NCBI GenBank assembly: GCA_964481145.1
Contig: CAYZTA010000020.1
Coordinates: 24,004-88,003, forward strand
DNA length: 64,000 bases
Direction of reading: 5' to 3'
Source of the DNA: Sandaracinus sp964481145
Lineage (GTDB): Bacteria > Myxococcota_A > Polyangia > Polyangiales > Sandaracinaceae
Every line of letters starts with the position of its first letter. Positions within the stretch are counted from its first letter, which is position 1. The position numbers were made by a program, and so were the translations under genes. Shown here in pieces: positions 1 to 8,549 of the stretch. The notes under the pieces are model-generated. The model had not been told where the DNA came from and did no database searches. It was given only the letters and a program-made list of their open reading frames with translations.

Positions 1-447
1 GAGCACAATCGCGCAGAGCTCACAGAGGCGCCTCCGCGTCCTGGCCCAGGGGATGTCGAAGCGCGCGCTCGCCGTCTCTTCGATGCCATCGTGCATGACG
101 AACCCGCGCGCGCGGCGGATTTCTTCTTGTCGCGAGAGGCGTTTCGTCTGATCAAAGGAATCACCGATCCCGATGGTCTTTGGGCGCGCATGTTTCGAAT
201 GTACGAAGACGATATTCACGAACTTCACAGGGAACTTCCGGCCGGCGCCGAGTTCGTGCGCTTCGAGTTCTCACGACGGCGCGCGTGGGTGCGCATTCGG
301 GAGGAATCGAATCGTCTGCCGTATTGGGCGCAGCGCCACAACTGGCTCGTGTATCGGGTCGGAGCCGAAGAGCGCCGCATCGAAGTGCGCACCATGATCG
401 CATGGGACGATCAATGGTTCATCACGCATCTGAGTGAGTTCCGCTGA
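1..447 (+). CDS. Unknown protein, 3' part only
   Basis: The reading frame is open from the first base of the window to the TGA at 445-447, so the true start lies outside. An internal GTG at 91 is possible as a start, but codons upstream of it (for example the stretch ending RRLFDAIV) read as normal coding sequence. About 148 residues are visible. They are hydrophilic with several Trp and Arg residues (a YWAQRHNW stretch, a C-terminal WDDQWFITHLSEFR) and show no signal peptide or membrane segment. I do not recognise a family. It converges on the HAD hydrolase gene with only 3 bases between the stop codons. Confidence 0.6.
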   Translation, partial: EHNRAELTEAPPRPGPGDVEARARRLFDAIVHDEPARAADFFLSREAFRLIKGITDPDGLWARMFRMYEDDIHELHRELPAGAEFVRFEFSRRRAWVRIREESNRLPYWAQRHNWLVYRVGAEERRIEVRTMIAWDDQWFITHLSEFR

Positions 448-450
448 CGG

Positions 451-1197
451 TCATCCCAGCCGAAAGTCGCTCATGATTTCGATTCCTTCGACCGGGTCAG
501 GCGCGTAAGGGACCTTTTGCGTTTCGAGCAATACGACCGTGCAATCGGGGAATAGTGTCTTGGCGAGATTGCAGTTGGCTGGCTCGTTGTCGAAGAACGC
601 GACGACATCTCCAAGCCGCTCGAGGGTGGGGAGCGCACCACGCTTGAAGGCTTCGTCAGGAAGGTTGGCGTCGGGCTTGAGCACCAACTCCGTGCCCGCG
701 ACCCCGATGGGGAAGCCGCAATCGCGTAGGCTCGCGACCGTACCGAGGAACATTCCTGGGATGTCGCGTCCCGTGAGATAGACGACGATGCCACCGGCTT
801 CGTGACACGCTCGAACGAATTCGGGCGCTCCTTCGAGCGGGACGTCGTGACGCAAATAGTCGTCGGTAAAAAAGCGATCGTGCCAATAGCGCGTGATGTC
901 CGCGATGATGCTCGACGAGGTCACGCCACACATCCGCAACGTGTCGCTGAGAAGGTATTGCACCAGCTCGGTGTCGATGGTGGCCAATGCTTCGGCGATG
1001 CCTGGCTCTGTCTCGAGAATCTCCTCGCGATACTCCATGAGGATTTCGAGAGTCCGGGCGCGATTGTCGTAGAGTGTGGCATCGAGATCGAACACAACGA
1101 CAGGACTTCGAACTTCCGTGGCTTCCGTCCACGCTGCAATTCGTTCCAAGGTGGTCGTTAAAATATTGGTTTGATGGGGCAGAGGCGGCGGTCGCAC
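451..1197 (-). CDS. HAD-superfamily hydrolase
   Basis: A 248-residue cytoplasmic protein with the four HAD motifs. Motif I is FDLDATLYD with nucleophile D37 and acid/base D39. Motif II is the Thr of YLTGRD (T142). A Lys follows in the LKPD region (K174), and motif IV is the Asp of FFDNEP (D203). The family performs phosphoryl transfer through an aspartyl-phosphate, usually as a phosphatase. A mostly helical cap lies between motifs I and II (about residues 45-130). The substrate cannot be read from the sequence. The start is the GTG at 1197; no ATG lies between it and motif I. It is divergent from the receiver gene at 1508. Confidence 0.85.
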   Translation of the reverse strand: MRPPPLPHQTNILTTTLERIAAWTEATEVRSPVVVFDLDATLYDNRARTLEILMEYREEILETEPGIAEALATIDTELVQYLLSDTLRMCGVTSSSIIADITRYWHDRFFTDDYLRHDVPLEGAPEFVRACHEAGGIVVYLTGRDIPGMFLGTVASLRDCGFPIGVAGTELVLKPDANLPDEAFKRGALPTLERLGDVVAFFDNEPANCNLAKTLFPDCTVVLLETQKVPYAPDPVEGIEIMSDFRLG

Positions 1198-1507
1198 AGG
1201 GCGAGATTAGCTTGGCGGCCGCCAAAGGGGAACAATCGGTTCATCTTGGGTGTTGGTGTCCGAGGTGTGACAACGTGCGTTGTATCTTCGAGATTCGGCA
1301 CCATATCCATTGCGGCTCGGATCATGTGACCGCATACTCGGTTCCACGAGTGGGTTTGGGGTCTCAGTCTCGAACCGGTTTTCTATCACTCCATGGGGGA
1401 GGAGATGGGAAATAGGAAGAGGGTTCGCCCGCATTTTTGAGTTGACTTCTTTTCTGTTCGCTCTTTTTCACCCTTCGAGTTGACCTCCGAATGGCGGGGA
1501 CATTTCA
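1198..1507. other. Intergenic region between divergent genes
   Basis: About 310 bases separating the divergently transcribed HAD hydrolase and receiver genes. I see no RNA gene. An 11-base element GAGTTGACYTC occurs twice in direct orientation (about 1439-1449 and 1478-1488), 39 bases apart, just ahead of the receiver gene. The first copy contains a TTGACT that could act as a -35 box, but no convincing -10 box follows. It presumably holds the promoters for both genes. Confidence 0.4.
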
Positions 1508-1990
1508 ATGGCTGGGATAAACGCCGATTCCGTTTTGAACGAATTAGAATCCGAGGGGTTCACGAAGATGGCCCGCGAGCGGGGTGTATTGGTGGTCGAG
1601 GACGATCCCGATACGCAATGGCGCCTTGCGCGGATGCTGACAGTGCATGGAGCCCGCGTGGTGGGGACGAGTTCGGGGGAGGCCGCCTTGGCGCTCATCG
1701 AACAATGGCCGGCGGATCTCGTGCTCGTCGATCAGGGATTGCCTGGGATCAGTGGACTCGAAGTGGCACGCCGCATTCGACAACAGCATCCAGAGATTCC
1801 AGTCGTGCTGATGAGCACGGAAGAAAACACCGATTTGCGTTTGGCCGCGAAGATCGCGGGCGCAGCGTCGATGTTGATCAAACCGTTCCGTGTCGAAGTG
1901 CTCTTCGAGGTGCTGGGACGCATCAAAGATGCTGGCGCAAAGTTCGCCATCGGTGCGGCGTTCGATCCCGATCTCGCTTCGGCTGAATGA
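1508..1990 (+). CDS. Single-domain response regulator (receiver)
   Basis: A 160-residue protein that is almost entirely a CheY-like receiver domain (about residues 24-145). The acidic pocket E31/D32/D33, phospho-acceptor D75 (VLVDQGLPG), S103 and the conserved K125 of IKPF are all present, so it should be phosphorylatable. There is no output domain; the 20-residue N-terminal extension and short tail look unstructured. The ATG at 1508 is preferred over the internal ATG at 1568 because GGGGA lies 7 bases before it. No histidine kinase gene is adjacent, so the partner must be elsewhere. Confidence 0.88.
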   Translation: MAGINADSVLNELESEGFTKMARERGVLVVEDDPDTQWRLARMLTVHGARVVGTSSGEAALALIEQWPADLVLVDQGLPGISGLEVARRIRQQHPEIPVVLMSTEENTDLRLAAKIAGAASMLIKPFRVEVLFEVLGRIKDAGAKFAIGAAFDPDLASAE

Positions 1991-2029
1991 TTTCGCGCGT
2001 CCGTTTGGGTCTGATAGAGTCCGCGCCCT

Positions 2030-3955
2030 GTGAGAAACGCAGCGAAGGCGCGCCACTGTGCACGCGGGGATCGAAGTCGAGACCGTCATGTGGCGAGCAT
2101 TCTTCTCGTGCTCGCATTCGGTTGCATCGGCCTCGTTCTATCGGACGTGCATCTGGCACTTGGGCAGATGCGGGTGGGCGCGATCATGGAGATCTCGGAG
2201 GTCAGGCCCGGCATGCGGGGTTATGGCCTCACGGTATTTCGCGGCACGCAACCTGAGCGATTCGATGTCGAAGTCATCGATGTGCTCCATCGATTTCGGC
2301 CCGATCAGGATCTGATTCTGATCCGCACGTCGCATCCGATCCTCGAGAATGCGCCCACTGTCGGAGGGATGAGCGGGAGTCCGATTTATTTGGAAGATCG
2401 CTTGGTGGGCGCGTACGCCTATGGGTGGCCGTTCGGTCGGGATCCCATCGCGGGCGTGACGCCGATTCGGAACATGCTGGCTGAAATCGACAGGCCAGTG
2501 CGTCCCGACTCGTTTCCCATGACGCCACTTCCCGTGGCTGGTTCGGAGCGGCGCCCGAGTGAACGGTCCAGCGCGTATCTCGGCATCGAGCCCCGCGGCG
2601 CGCTCGCGTCTCTCTCGGAGAGTGCGCCGCGCATGTCGAGGACGTCTTACGATGGGGCGACGATGATCCCTGCGTCGACACCGATGTTGGTCGGTGGGCT
2701 CGATGAGGGGGCAGTCCGGATGCTCGCAGAGCACCTCGCTCCGTTGGGGATCGATGTGTTGCAGGCGGGGGGCGGAGGGGCGGCGGATGCACGAGCCGCC
2801 CTCCCGACGCGTTTCGTCGATGGGGGAGGGCTCGCTGTGACGCTCGCGCGAGGCGATATCTCGTCGAACGTGGTGGGCACCGTGACGCATGTACGGGGGG
2901 ATCGGCTCGTGGCATTCGGACATCCGATGCTCGAGGCGGGTGAAACGGGGCTCCCCACCTCGGTCGCGCGCGTGCTCCATATCCTCGCAAGCTTTCAGCG
3001 CTCGTTCAAAATCGCCGAACCCGTGGCGGCAGTGGGTGCGCTCGTTCAAGACAGACAGGCTGCCATCGTGGTCGATCAAACGATCGCACCGCGCATGATC
3101 CCGGTGCGATTGAGGCTGCAAGGAGCCCCCGAAGCCCATCGGACCGAGTGGAACTTCGAGGTGGCGACCCATCGCGCGCTCACGCCACTCCTCGTGTTCA
3201 CGAGTGTTGCGAGCGCCGTGAAATCAGTCGCGTCCGATCATGCACACGTGATGTTCGATGCGACCAGCCGCGTGTGGTTCGAGGGACGACGCGAGTCCGT
3301 CGAGATGCGCGACCAAGGTCATTCGGCGACGGGTCCGAGCGCGAGCAGCGCCTTGTCGCAGATTCGCGCATTCGATCTCGTCGAGCTGGCGTTCGGCAAT
3401 CCATTTCTCGAGACTCGACCGGCGCGCATCGAGATTGATCTCTCGATGCGTTTTTCTAGAGAAACAGCCGAGATTCTCGACGCTTCGGTCGCCGCAACCG
3501 AGGTCGATCCAGGCGAACAGGTGCCCATCCGGGTGGTGTTTCGTCGTTATGGTCAGCCCGAGGAAGTGCGTGTGATCCCGATCGAGATCCCTGAGAGCGC
3601 GGCTGGAGAAACACTTCAAGTGTTCGTTCAGCCAGGGCCTGAGGTCGAGGTCGAACGCCCCGAGCCGCGTTCGCTCGAAGACTCGATCGCCGCGGTGCGC
3701 GAGCGGTATGGACCGACCTCGATGGTGGTTTCGACGCGTCATTCGTCTTCGCGCGGTTTGCGTATGTCTGGCCATGTCGTCCGAGGGTTGCCAGCGTCGG
3801 CGCTCGATGCGTTGCAGCCCGCGGGCGAGGGGGATCGAGCAAGACCATTCATCACCCATCGCCGCATCGAAGTTCCGATGGGGGCCGTGCTCTCGGGCGG
3901 AGGACGTGTCGAGCTCCGTGTGCGGAGAGTCGCGCGTGCTGCCGACCGTCGATGA
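2030..3955 (+). CDS. SpoIVB-type (S55) serine peptidase domain protein
   Basis: A 641-residue exported protein. A hydrophobic stretch at about residues 22-38 is the signal or anchor. It is followed by the S55-family block: GMRGYGLTVF, then GGMSGSPIY with the predicted nucleophile S117. A second conserved block, GTVTHVRGDRLVAFGHPM, lies near residues 290-310. This architecture matches the peptidase of SpoIVB, which in Bacillus cleaves SpoIVFA during sporulation signalling. Non-Firmicute homologues are poorly characterised. The C-terminal 200 residues are beta-rich and unassigned. The GTG start at 2030 has no clear ribosome binding site, so the exact start is uncertain. The secreted propeller gene follows after 24 bases, suggesting co-transcription. 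Confidence 0.82.
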   Translation: MRNAAKARHCARGDRSRDRHVASILLVLAFGCIGLVLSDVHLALGQMRVGAIMEISEVRPGMRGYGLTVFRGTQPERFDVEVIDVLHRFRPDQDLILIRTSHPILENAPTVGGMSGSPIYLEDRLVGAYAYGWPFGRDPIAGVTPIRNMLAEIDRPVRPDSFPMTPLPVAGSERRPSERSSAYLGIEPRGALASLSESAPRMSRTSYDGATMIPASTPMLVGGLDEGAVRMLAEHLAPLGIDVLQAGGGGAADARAALPTRFVDGGGLAVTLARGDISSNVVGTVTHVRGDRLVAFGHPMLEAGETGLPTSVARVLHILASFQRSFKIAEPVAAVGALVQDRQAAIVVDQTIAPRMIPVRLRLQGAPEAHRTEWNFEVATHRALTPLLVFTSVASAVKSVASDHAHVMFDATSRVWFEGRRESVEMRDQGHSATGPSASSALSQIRAFDLVELAFGNPFLETRPARIEIDLSMRFSRETAEILDASVAATEVDPGEQVPIRVVFRRYGQPEEVRVIPIEIPESAAGETLQVFVQPGPEVEVERPEPRSLEDSIAAVRERYGPTSMVVSTRHSSSRGLRMSGHVVRGLPASALDALQPAGEGDRARPFITHRRIEVPMGAVLSGGGRVELRVRRVARAADRR

Positions 3956-3979
3956 ACGAGATTTCTTCAGACGAATACC

Positions 3980-6103
3980 ATGATGACCACGAGAATCCGC
4001 GCACTTCTTCTTGTTGTTTCGACCTCGATTTTGTCGATTTTCCTTGCGTTTTTCGCGATCGATCCGGTGGAAGCCGTGGCGACGCGGAGCTTCGACCTCG
4101 ATGATGCCGCTTCGCTCGCCGCGGGAGAGCTTCAGCGAACCACGGTGTACTCCGATGGCCGTGTGACCGCGGGAGTGGAGTTGCGCCGCGTCGCGATGCC
4201 CGATGATGTCGCGCTCGTGTGGTCTTCTGTGCGAGGTGCTGACGGAGCGATCTATCTCGGCACGGGCAACGATGGCCGTGTGTTGAGGGTGCGCGGCGAC
4301 CATGTCGAGGTCTTCGCGCACACGGGTCAGCTTCTCGTGAGCGCGATGGCTTTTGGTGATGGAGGGGTGCTTTATGCGGGCACCCTCCCCGAAGGACGCA
4401 TTTACGCGATCGAACCGAGCGGCGCGGTGCGCGAGCTCGCACGTCCCGATGCGACCGAACATGTGTGGGCCCTCGTCTGGGATGCGCAGAGGCGTGTGCT
4501 GTTCGCGGGCACGGGACCCGAGGGGCGTGTCTATTCGATCGCGCAGAATGGCGATGTCGAAGTGTTCTTCGATTCGAGTGCAGCGCACGTGATGAGCCTT
4601 GCGCATGCGGCGGATGGGTCGATATTCGCCGGGACGAGTGACGATGCGGTGGTGTTTCGGATCACGGCGCCAGGACGAGCCGAGGTCGTCTACGATTTTC
4701 CGGGCAACGAGATCACGTCGCTTTCTTTTCGCGATGGGCGTTTGGCCGTGGCCGCCAACGAATTCCCAGATCCGCCGGCATTGAGCGCGGCGGCTGCGCC
4801 GACCAAGCACAGCGCCACCGCCGCGCGTCCGGCGCGTCCAAGGCCCGGCAAGGCGCGGGTGTGGACAGTGGATTCGAATGGGCGTGCCGAGCGCGTGTGG
4901 GCTCAAGAAGAGGGGCACGTGACGCAAGTGCAGCTCGCACGAGAGGGCGTGATCTACGCGGCCATTGGTCATGAGGGCCGTGTCGTTCGCATCGCGCCCG
5001 ACCGCACGAGCGCGATGTGGATCGATGTCGATGAGCGTCAGGTGCTCTCGATGGATCTGACGTCGAACGATCCCTATCTCACGACAGGAGATGGCGCGGC
5101 GTTCTATCAGGTATTGAGCGAGTCTCCGCGAAACGCGATCTGGCAGAGCAAAGTGCTCGATGCAGAGTTCGCCGCGCGTTTTGGACAGCTTTCGTTCCGC
5201 GGCACGGGACGAATCGAATTCCAAACTCGAAGTGGCAACACGGAGAGGCCCGATGCGACGTGGAGCGAGTGGAGCTCGGGCTCCTCGCGGCCAGGTCCGA
5301 TCCGCAGCCCCGCCGCGCGCTTCTTACAGATTCGTGCGCTCTTTTCTGGAGATCCCAACGCGACGCTCCGCGCGGTCACGGCTTATTATTTGCCGCAGAA
5401 TCAGCGGCCCGTCGTGACCGAGGTCGGCCTCAAGGCGCGCCCGACCAAGCGCGCGAGCGCAGGATCGTCCGAGCCCCGCGAAGTCGACGTCTTGCCGACG
5501 CCGAGCCCGACGCTGGGCCTGACTTGGAAGGTGGACAACCCTGATTCGGATCGCCTTCGATACCGTCTTCGGTATCGCGAGGAGAGTCAGACGTTGTGGC
5601 GTGAGATGCTTCGTGAGCACGAGATGCTGACCGCCACGGAGCACACTTGGAATACGAGCGCGATCCCCGATGGCTATTACGTGATTCAGGTCGAAGCGAG
5701 CGATGAGCTCGGCAATCCGCTCGGTCTGTCTCTTCGCTCGACGTTCGAGTCCGAACCCATCCTCGTCGACAATCACGCGCCCAGCATCGAACGGCTCGTT
5801 GCGAGTGGCGCGCGCATCACCGGTCGTGCGGTCGATGCGCTCGGGCCCATTGCGAGGCTCGAATATGCTGTGGACGGTGGTGAATGGGAGCTCTTCTTCC
5901 CCGAGGACGATCTGCTCGACACACGCGAAGAGTCCTTTGTCATCGACATGAGCGCGCGCCCCGCAGGTGCACGTTTGGTGGCGGTGCGCGCGACGGATGC
6001 TGCGGGAAACGTGGGGGCCGCAGAGATCGAAGTGCAGGTGCCGGCGGGCGCGCGCACGGAAGCGCCAGCGCCTCGTTCGCGGCGAACACCCGGGCGCGAA
6101 TGA
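3980..6103 (+). CDS. Secreted beta-propeller protein with Ig/FN3-like C-terminal part
   Basis: A 707-residue protein with an N-terminal signal or anchor segment (residues 6-32). The first 370 residues contain propeller-like repeats of the form G.IYLGTGNDGRVLRV, recurring as LYAGTLPEGRIYAI, LFAGTGPEGRVYSI and IFAGTSDDAVVFRI. A Pro/Ala-rich linker sits near residues 265-290. The C-terminal third reads as FN3/Ig-like beta sandwich, including DGYYVIQVEASDELGNPLG and RATDAAGNVG. The likely location is periplasm or cell surface. It may be co-transcribed with the S55 peptidase gene upstream. No enzymatic motif is visible, so a binding or scaffolding role is an inference. Confidence 0.7.
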   Translation: MMTTRIRALLLVVSTSILSIFLAFFAIDPVEAVATRSFDLDDAASLAAGELQRTTVYSDGRVTAGVELRRVAMPDDVALVWSSVRGADGAIYLGTGNDGRVLRVRGDHVEVFAHTGQLLVSAMAFGDGGVLYAGTLPEGRIYAIEPSGAVRELARPDATEHVWALVWDAQRRVLFAGTGPEGRVYSIAQNGDVEVFFDSSAAHVMSLAHAADGSIFAGTSDDAVVFRITAPGRAEVVYDFPGNEITSLSFRDGRLAVAANEFPDPPALSAAAAPTKHSATAARPARPRPGKARVWTVDSNGRAERVWAQEEGHVTQVQLAREGVIYAAIGHEGRVVRIAPDRTSAMWIDVDERQVLSMDLTSNDPYLTTGDGAAFYQVLSESPRNAIWQSKVLDAEFAARFGQLSFRGTGRIEFQTRSGNTERPDATWSEWSSGSSRPGPIRSPAARFLQIRALFSGDPNATLRAVTAYYLPQNQRPVVTEVGLKARPTKRASAGSSEPREVDVLPTPSPTLGLTWKVDNPDSDRLRYRLRYREESQTLWREMLREHEMLTATEHTWNTSAIPDGYYVIQVEASDELGNPLGLSLRSTFESEPILVDNHAPSIERLVASGARITGRAVDALGPIARLEYAVDGGEWELFFPEDDLLDTREESFVIDMSARPAGARLVAVRATDAAGNVGAAEIEVQVPAGARTEAPAPRSRRTPGRE

Positions 6104-6131
6104 GAACCCGTGATACATAGCCTCCCTCGCC

Positions 6132-7538
6132 ATGTCTCTCTGGCTCACACGCCTTCTCCCCATCGCGATTCTGCTCGCCGTCATCTCCCTCGTCGTGACG
6201 CGTCTGCCCAAGATCGAACTCGGGCATAGCAAGGCGTTCACGACACGACGATTCCTCAATTGGTTTCCGCTGGGCCTGACCTACGCGTTTCTCTATATGG
6301 GCCGCTACAACTTGGCGGCGGCAAAAAACGACCTCGGCGATCTCCTCACGAACGAAGATTTCGGCACCATCAAGGCGGCCGGTACGATCGTGTACGGAGT
6401 CTCGTTTCTCATCAATGGCCCGTTGACCGATCGCATCGGTGGTCGCGCCACGATCTTGCTCGCGGCGTTTGGGTCGGCCGCGGCCAACCTCGTGATGGGA
6501 GGCCTGCTCGTCGGTGGGGCACGTGAGCATATCGTCGAGCTGTTCATTCTGCTCTACGCAGTCAACATGTACTTCCAGAGCTTTGGCGCGGTCTCGATCG
6601 TCAAGGTCAACGCGGCGTGGTTTCATTTGCGTGAGCGCGGTACGTTTGGGGGCATTTTCGGGATCCTCATCGCGCTCGGTCTTTATTTCGCGTTCGACTG
6701 GTGTGCGTTCATCGCCGAGGCAGCACCCACCGAGTGGGTGTTTTTCGTGCCCGCCGTGCTGCTCCTGGTCTTCTTCGGGATCGATTGGTTCTGGGTGCGC
6801 GATACGCCGGGAGATGCGGGTCAAGAGGACTTCGATACCGGTGACGCCGACTGGGGTGATGATGCGCCTCGCAAGCCGGGCATCGCGGGCACGATCGCGA
6901 GCGTCTTGTACGTGGGTCGCTTGATGTTGTCCCAGCCGGTGATCCTCATCATCGCTGCCGTCGAATTCTGTAGTGGGTTTCTTCGTTCGGCATTGATGGA
7001 TTGGTACGCGCTTTTCACGCGGCAGACCCATGTGACGGGGGATTTCGTCGCGAGCAATTGGGGCATGATGCAATGCATCGCGGGCATCCTTGGGGGTGTC
7101 GTTGCAGGCCTCATCAGCGATCGCGTGTTTGGTTCGCGACGCGGGCCGGTGGCGTCGATCCTTTATGGTGTGATGCTCGGCGGCGCGATTGTGATGTCGT
7201 TTGTACTCGAGGTGACGCCGCTCTTGAGTGGCATCGTGGTCGTCATGATGCTTGCGATCATCGGTGTGCACGGCATGCTATCGGGCGCGGCGAGCATGGA
7301 TTTTGGCGGTCGCAAGAACGTGGGCATTGTCGTGGGGATCATCGATGGACTCGTTTATCTGGGCCAGGGAGTCCAGTACATGACGCTGGGCCATGCGTTG
7401 CCGAGTGAAGCGCCCGCCAATGCCGTGCCGGCGAACTGGTGGGCATGGCCGGTGGGCATGATTCCAGTTGCGTTGATCGGCCTCCTGCTCGCCACCCGCG
7501 TCTGGAATGCGCGCCCGAAAGGGGCTATGGCGCACTGA
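6132..7538 (+). CDS. MFS transporter, organophosphate:phosphate antiporter (OPA) type
   Basis: A 468-residue inner-membrane protein with about 12 hydrophobic segments. The YMGRYNLAAAK stretch (R58) matches the conserved 'YxxRxN' signature at the first transmembrane segment of GlpT/UhpT/PgtP, where the Arg binds phosphate. DRIGGRATILL is the usual loop 2-3 MFS motif. An acidic insert (about residues 232-250, rich in D/G/W) lies in the central loop. Known members exchange glycerol-3-phosphate, hexose-phosphate or phosphoglycerate for inorganic phosphate. The specific substrate cannot be inferred here. Confidence 0.82.
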   Translation: MSLWLTRLLPIAILLAVISLVVTRLPKIELGHSKAFTTRRFLNWFPLGLTYAFLYMGRYNLAAAKNDLGDLLTNEDFGTIKAAGTIVYGVSFLINGPLTDRIGGRATILLAAFGSAAANLVMGGLLVGGAREHIVELFILLYAVNMYFQSFGAVSIVKVNAAWFHLRERGTFGGIFGILIALGLYFAFDWCAFIAEAAPTEWVFFVPAVLLLVFFGIDWFWVRDTPGDAGQEDFDTGDADWGDDAPRKPGIAGTIASVLYVGRLMLSQPVILIIAAVEFCSGFLRSALMDWYALFTRQTHVTGDFVASNWGMMQCIAGILGGVVAGLISDRVFGSRRGPVASILYGVMLGGAIVMSFVLEVTPLLSGIVVVMMLAIIGVHGMLSGAASMDFGGRKNVGIVVGIIDGLVYLGQGVQYMTLGHALPSEAPANAVPANWWAWPVGMIPVALIGLLLATRVWNARPKGAMAH

Positions 7539-7544
7539 GGCGGC

Positions 7545-8147
7545 ATGATCGCGACGACAAAAGCTCGCACCGATCCCGAGGACGTTCGCGAGATTCCACT
7601 CGCTCCGATCGTCGTTTGGTTTCGTATCAATGAGTCGCGGCGCATTGCGAAATTTTTGAGCGTCGGAGCTTCGGGAATGGTGCTCGGGGCGCTCTTGATG
7701 GCGCGGCTCGTGACGACAAGCGCGTCTCTTCCGTTGTTCGTGCCGCGTTCGCCGACCCGCGTTCCAATGACGTGGCCTCCTGCTGCGCCTGATCCAGAGA
7801 CATTGGCGCTCGCCCTTGTGGGATTTGCCTTTCTCGTCGGCGGAGGGCTCTTCGCGATTCTGGGGTTGCGGCGTGTGCTCGAGGAAGAGCGATATTTGGC
7901 TCTCCGAGTGGATGGTCTGCTTTTCGTCGATGGTGCTTCACGACGTTTCGTGAGTTGGGACGATGTCGCGGAGATCCGTTACGAGGCAGAGGGCAATGCG
8001 ATCGTATTCGAGCGTGAGAGCGCTTCGGAGTGGATGCTCGATTGCCATTTTGCAGGTGCGAGCAATTCGGAGATCGTGAAAAAAGCGCTCGAAGTCAGGC
8101 GTCGAGCGCTTTTGGGGATGTATCGAGACGGCACTCGAAGGCGCTGA
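7545..8147 (+). CDS. Membrane protein of unknown function, two transmembrane segments
   Basis: A 200-residue protein starting 6 bases after the MFS stop codon, so it is probably in the same operon. Two hydrophobic segments are visible (about residues 38-60 and 88-110), separated by a Pro-rich periplasmic loop. The C-terminal 85 residues are a soluble beta-rich stretch (YLALRVDGLLFVDG, then WDDVAEIRYEAEGNAIVFE) that resembles the PH-like 'bPH' domains found on small bacterial membrane proteins. That resemblance is by eye only. No catalytic motif is seen. Confidence 0.65.
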   Translation: MIATTKARTDPEDVREIPLAPIVVWFRINESRRIAKFLSVGASGMVLGALLMARLVTTSASLPLFVPRSPTRVPMTWPPAAPDPETLALALVGFAFLVGGGLFAILGLRRVLEEERYLALRVDGLLFVDGASRRFVSWDDVAEIRYEAEGNAIVFERESASEWMLDCHFAGASNSEIVKKALEVRRRALLGMYRDGTRRR

Positions 8148-8151
8148 GCGC

Positions 8152-8469
8152 TCACTGCGCGTTTCGCGGGCTCTCTTCTTCGCGCAACTGACGATCCATC
8201 ACAAAGTTCGCGAATGGAACGAGTGATGCGAGGAATATGAGCACGGAACGCGACGCACCCCATCCGCGATCGCTGGCGGCCTGGATCAGCGCAACGAGAA
8301 AGAAGACGAAGAGCACTCCGTGCAGTCCACCCGCGATCCGCACCGCGAGCGGCATGTCCGCCACGTATTTCAGAGGCATCGCGATGAAGAGCAGGACGAG
8401 ATACGAAATGCCCTCTGCGAGCATGACCGCGCGAAGGCGGCCGATGGGGGTTTGCATCATGAGCGGCAC
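8152..8469 (-). CDS. DUF3817-like small membrane protein
   Basis: A 105-residue protein with three hydrophobic segments. Its pattern fits the DUF3817 family: LRAVMLAEGISYLVLLFIAMPLKY, then a conserved GGLHGVLFVFFLVAL, then a final segment and a charged tail. The function of the family is unknown. It converges on the gene ending at 8147 and is divergent from the GMC oxidoreductase with only about 80 bases between the two start codons, so their promoters must overlap. Confidence 0.75.
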   Translation of the reverse strand: MPLMMQTPIGRLRAVMLAEGISYLVLLFIAMPLKYVADMPLAVRIAGGLHGVLFVFFLVALIQAASDRGWGASRSVLIFLASLVPFANFVMDRQLREEESPRNAQ

Positions 8470-8549
8470 CTTGGGCCATGAGAGCGCGCGGGCAAGTCGG
8501 TTGCGGACTTCTCGCGTTTGCTTCGCCGTGGCTCCACAATCGCGTTTCG

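Noticed and set aside
3224..5224. 666-residue minus-strand reading frame
   Set aside because: It runs antisense through the S55 peptidase and propeller genes, has an Arg/His-rich composition without family features, and spans both real genes; a typical high-GC shadow.
5940..7271. 443-residue minus-strand reading frame
   Set aside because: Antisense to the OPA transporter, which has a clear family signature and membrane topology.
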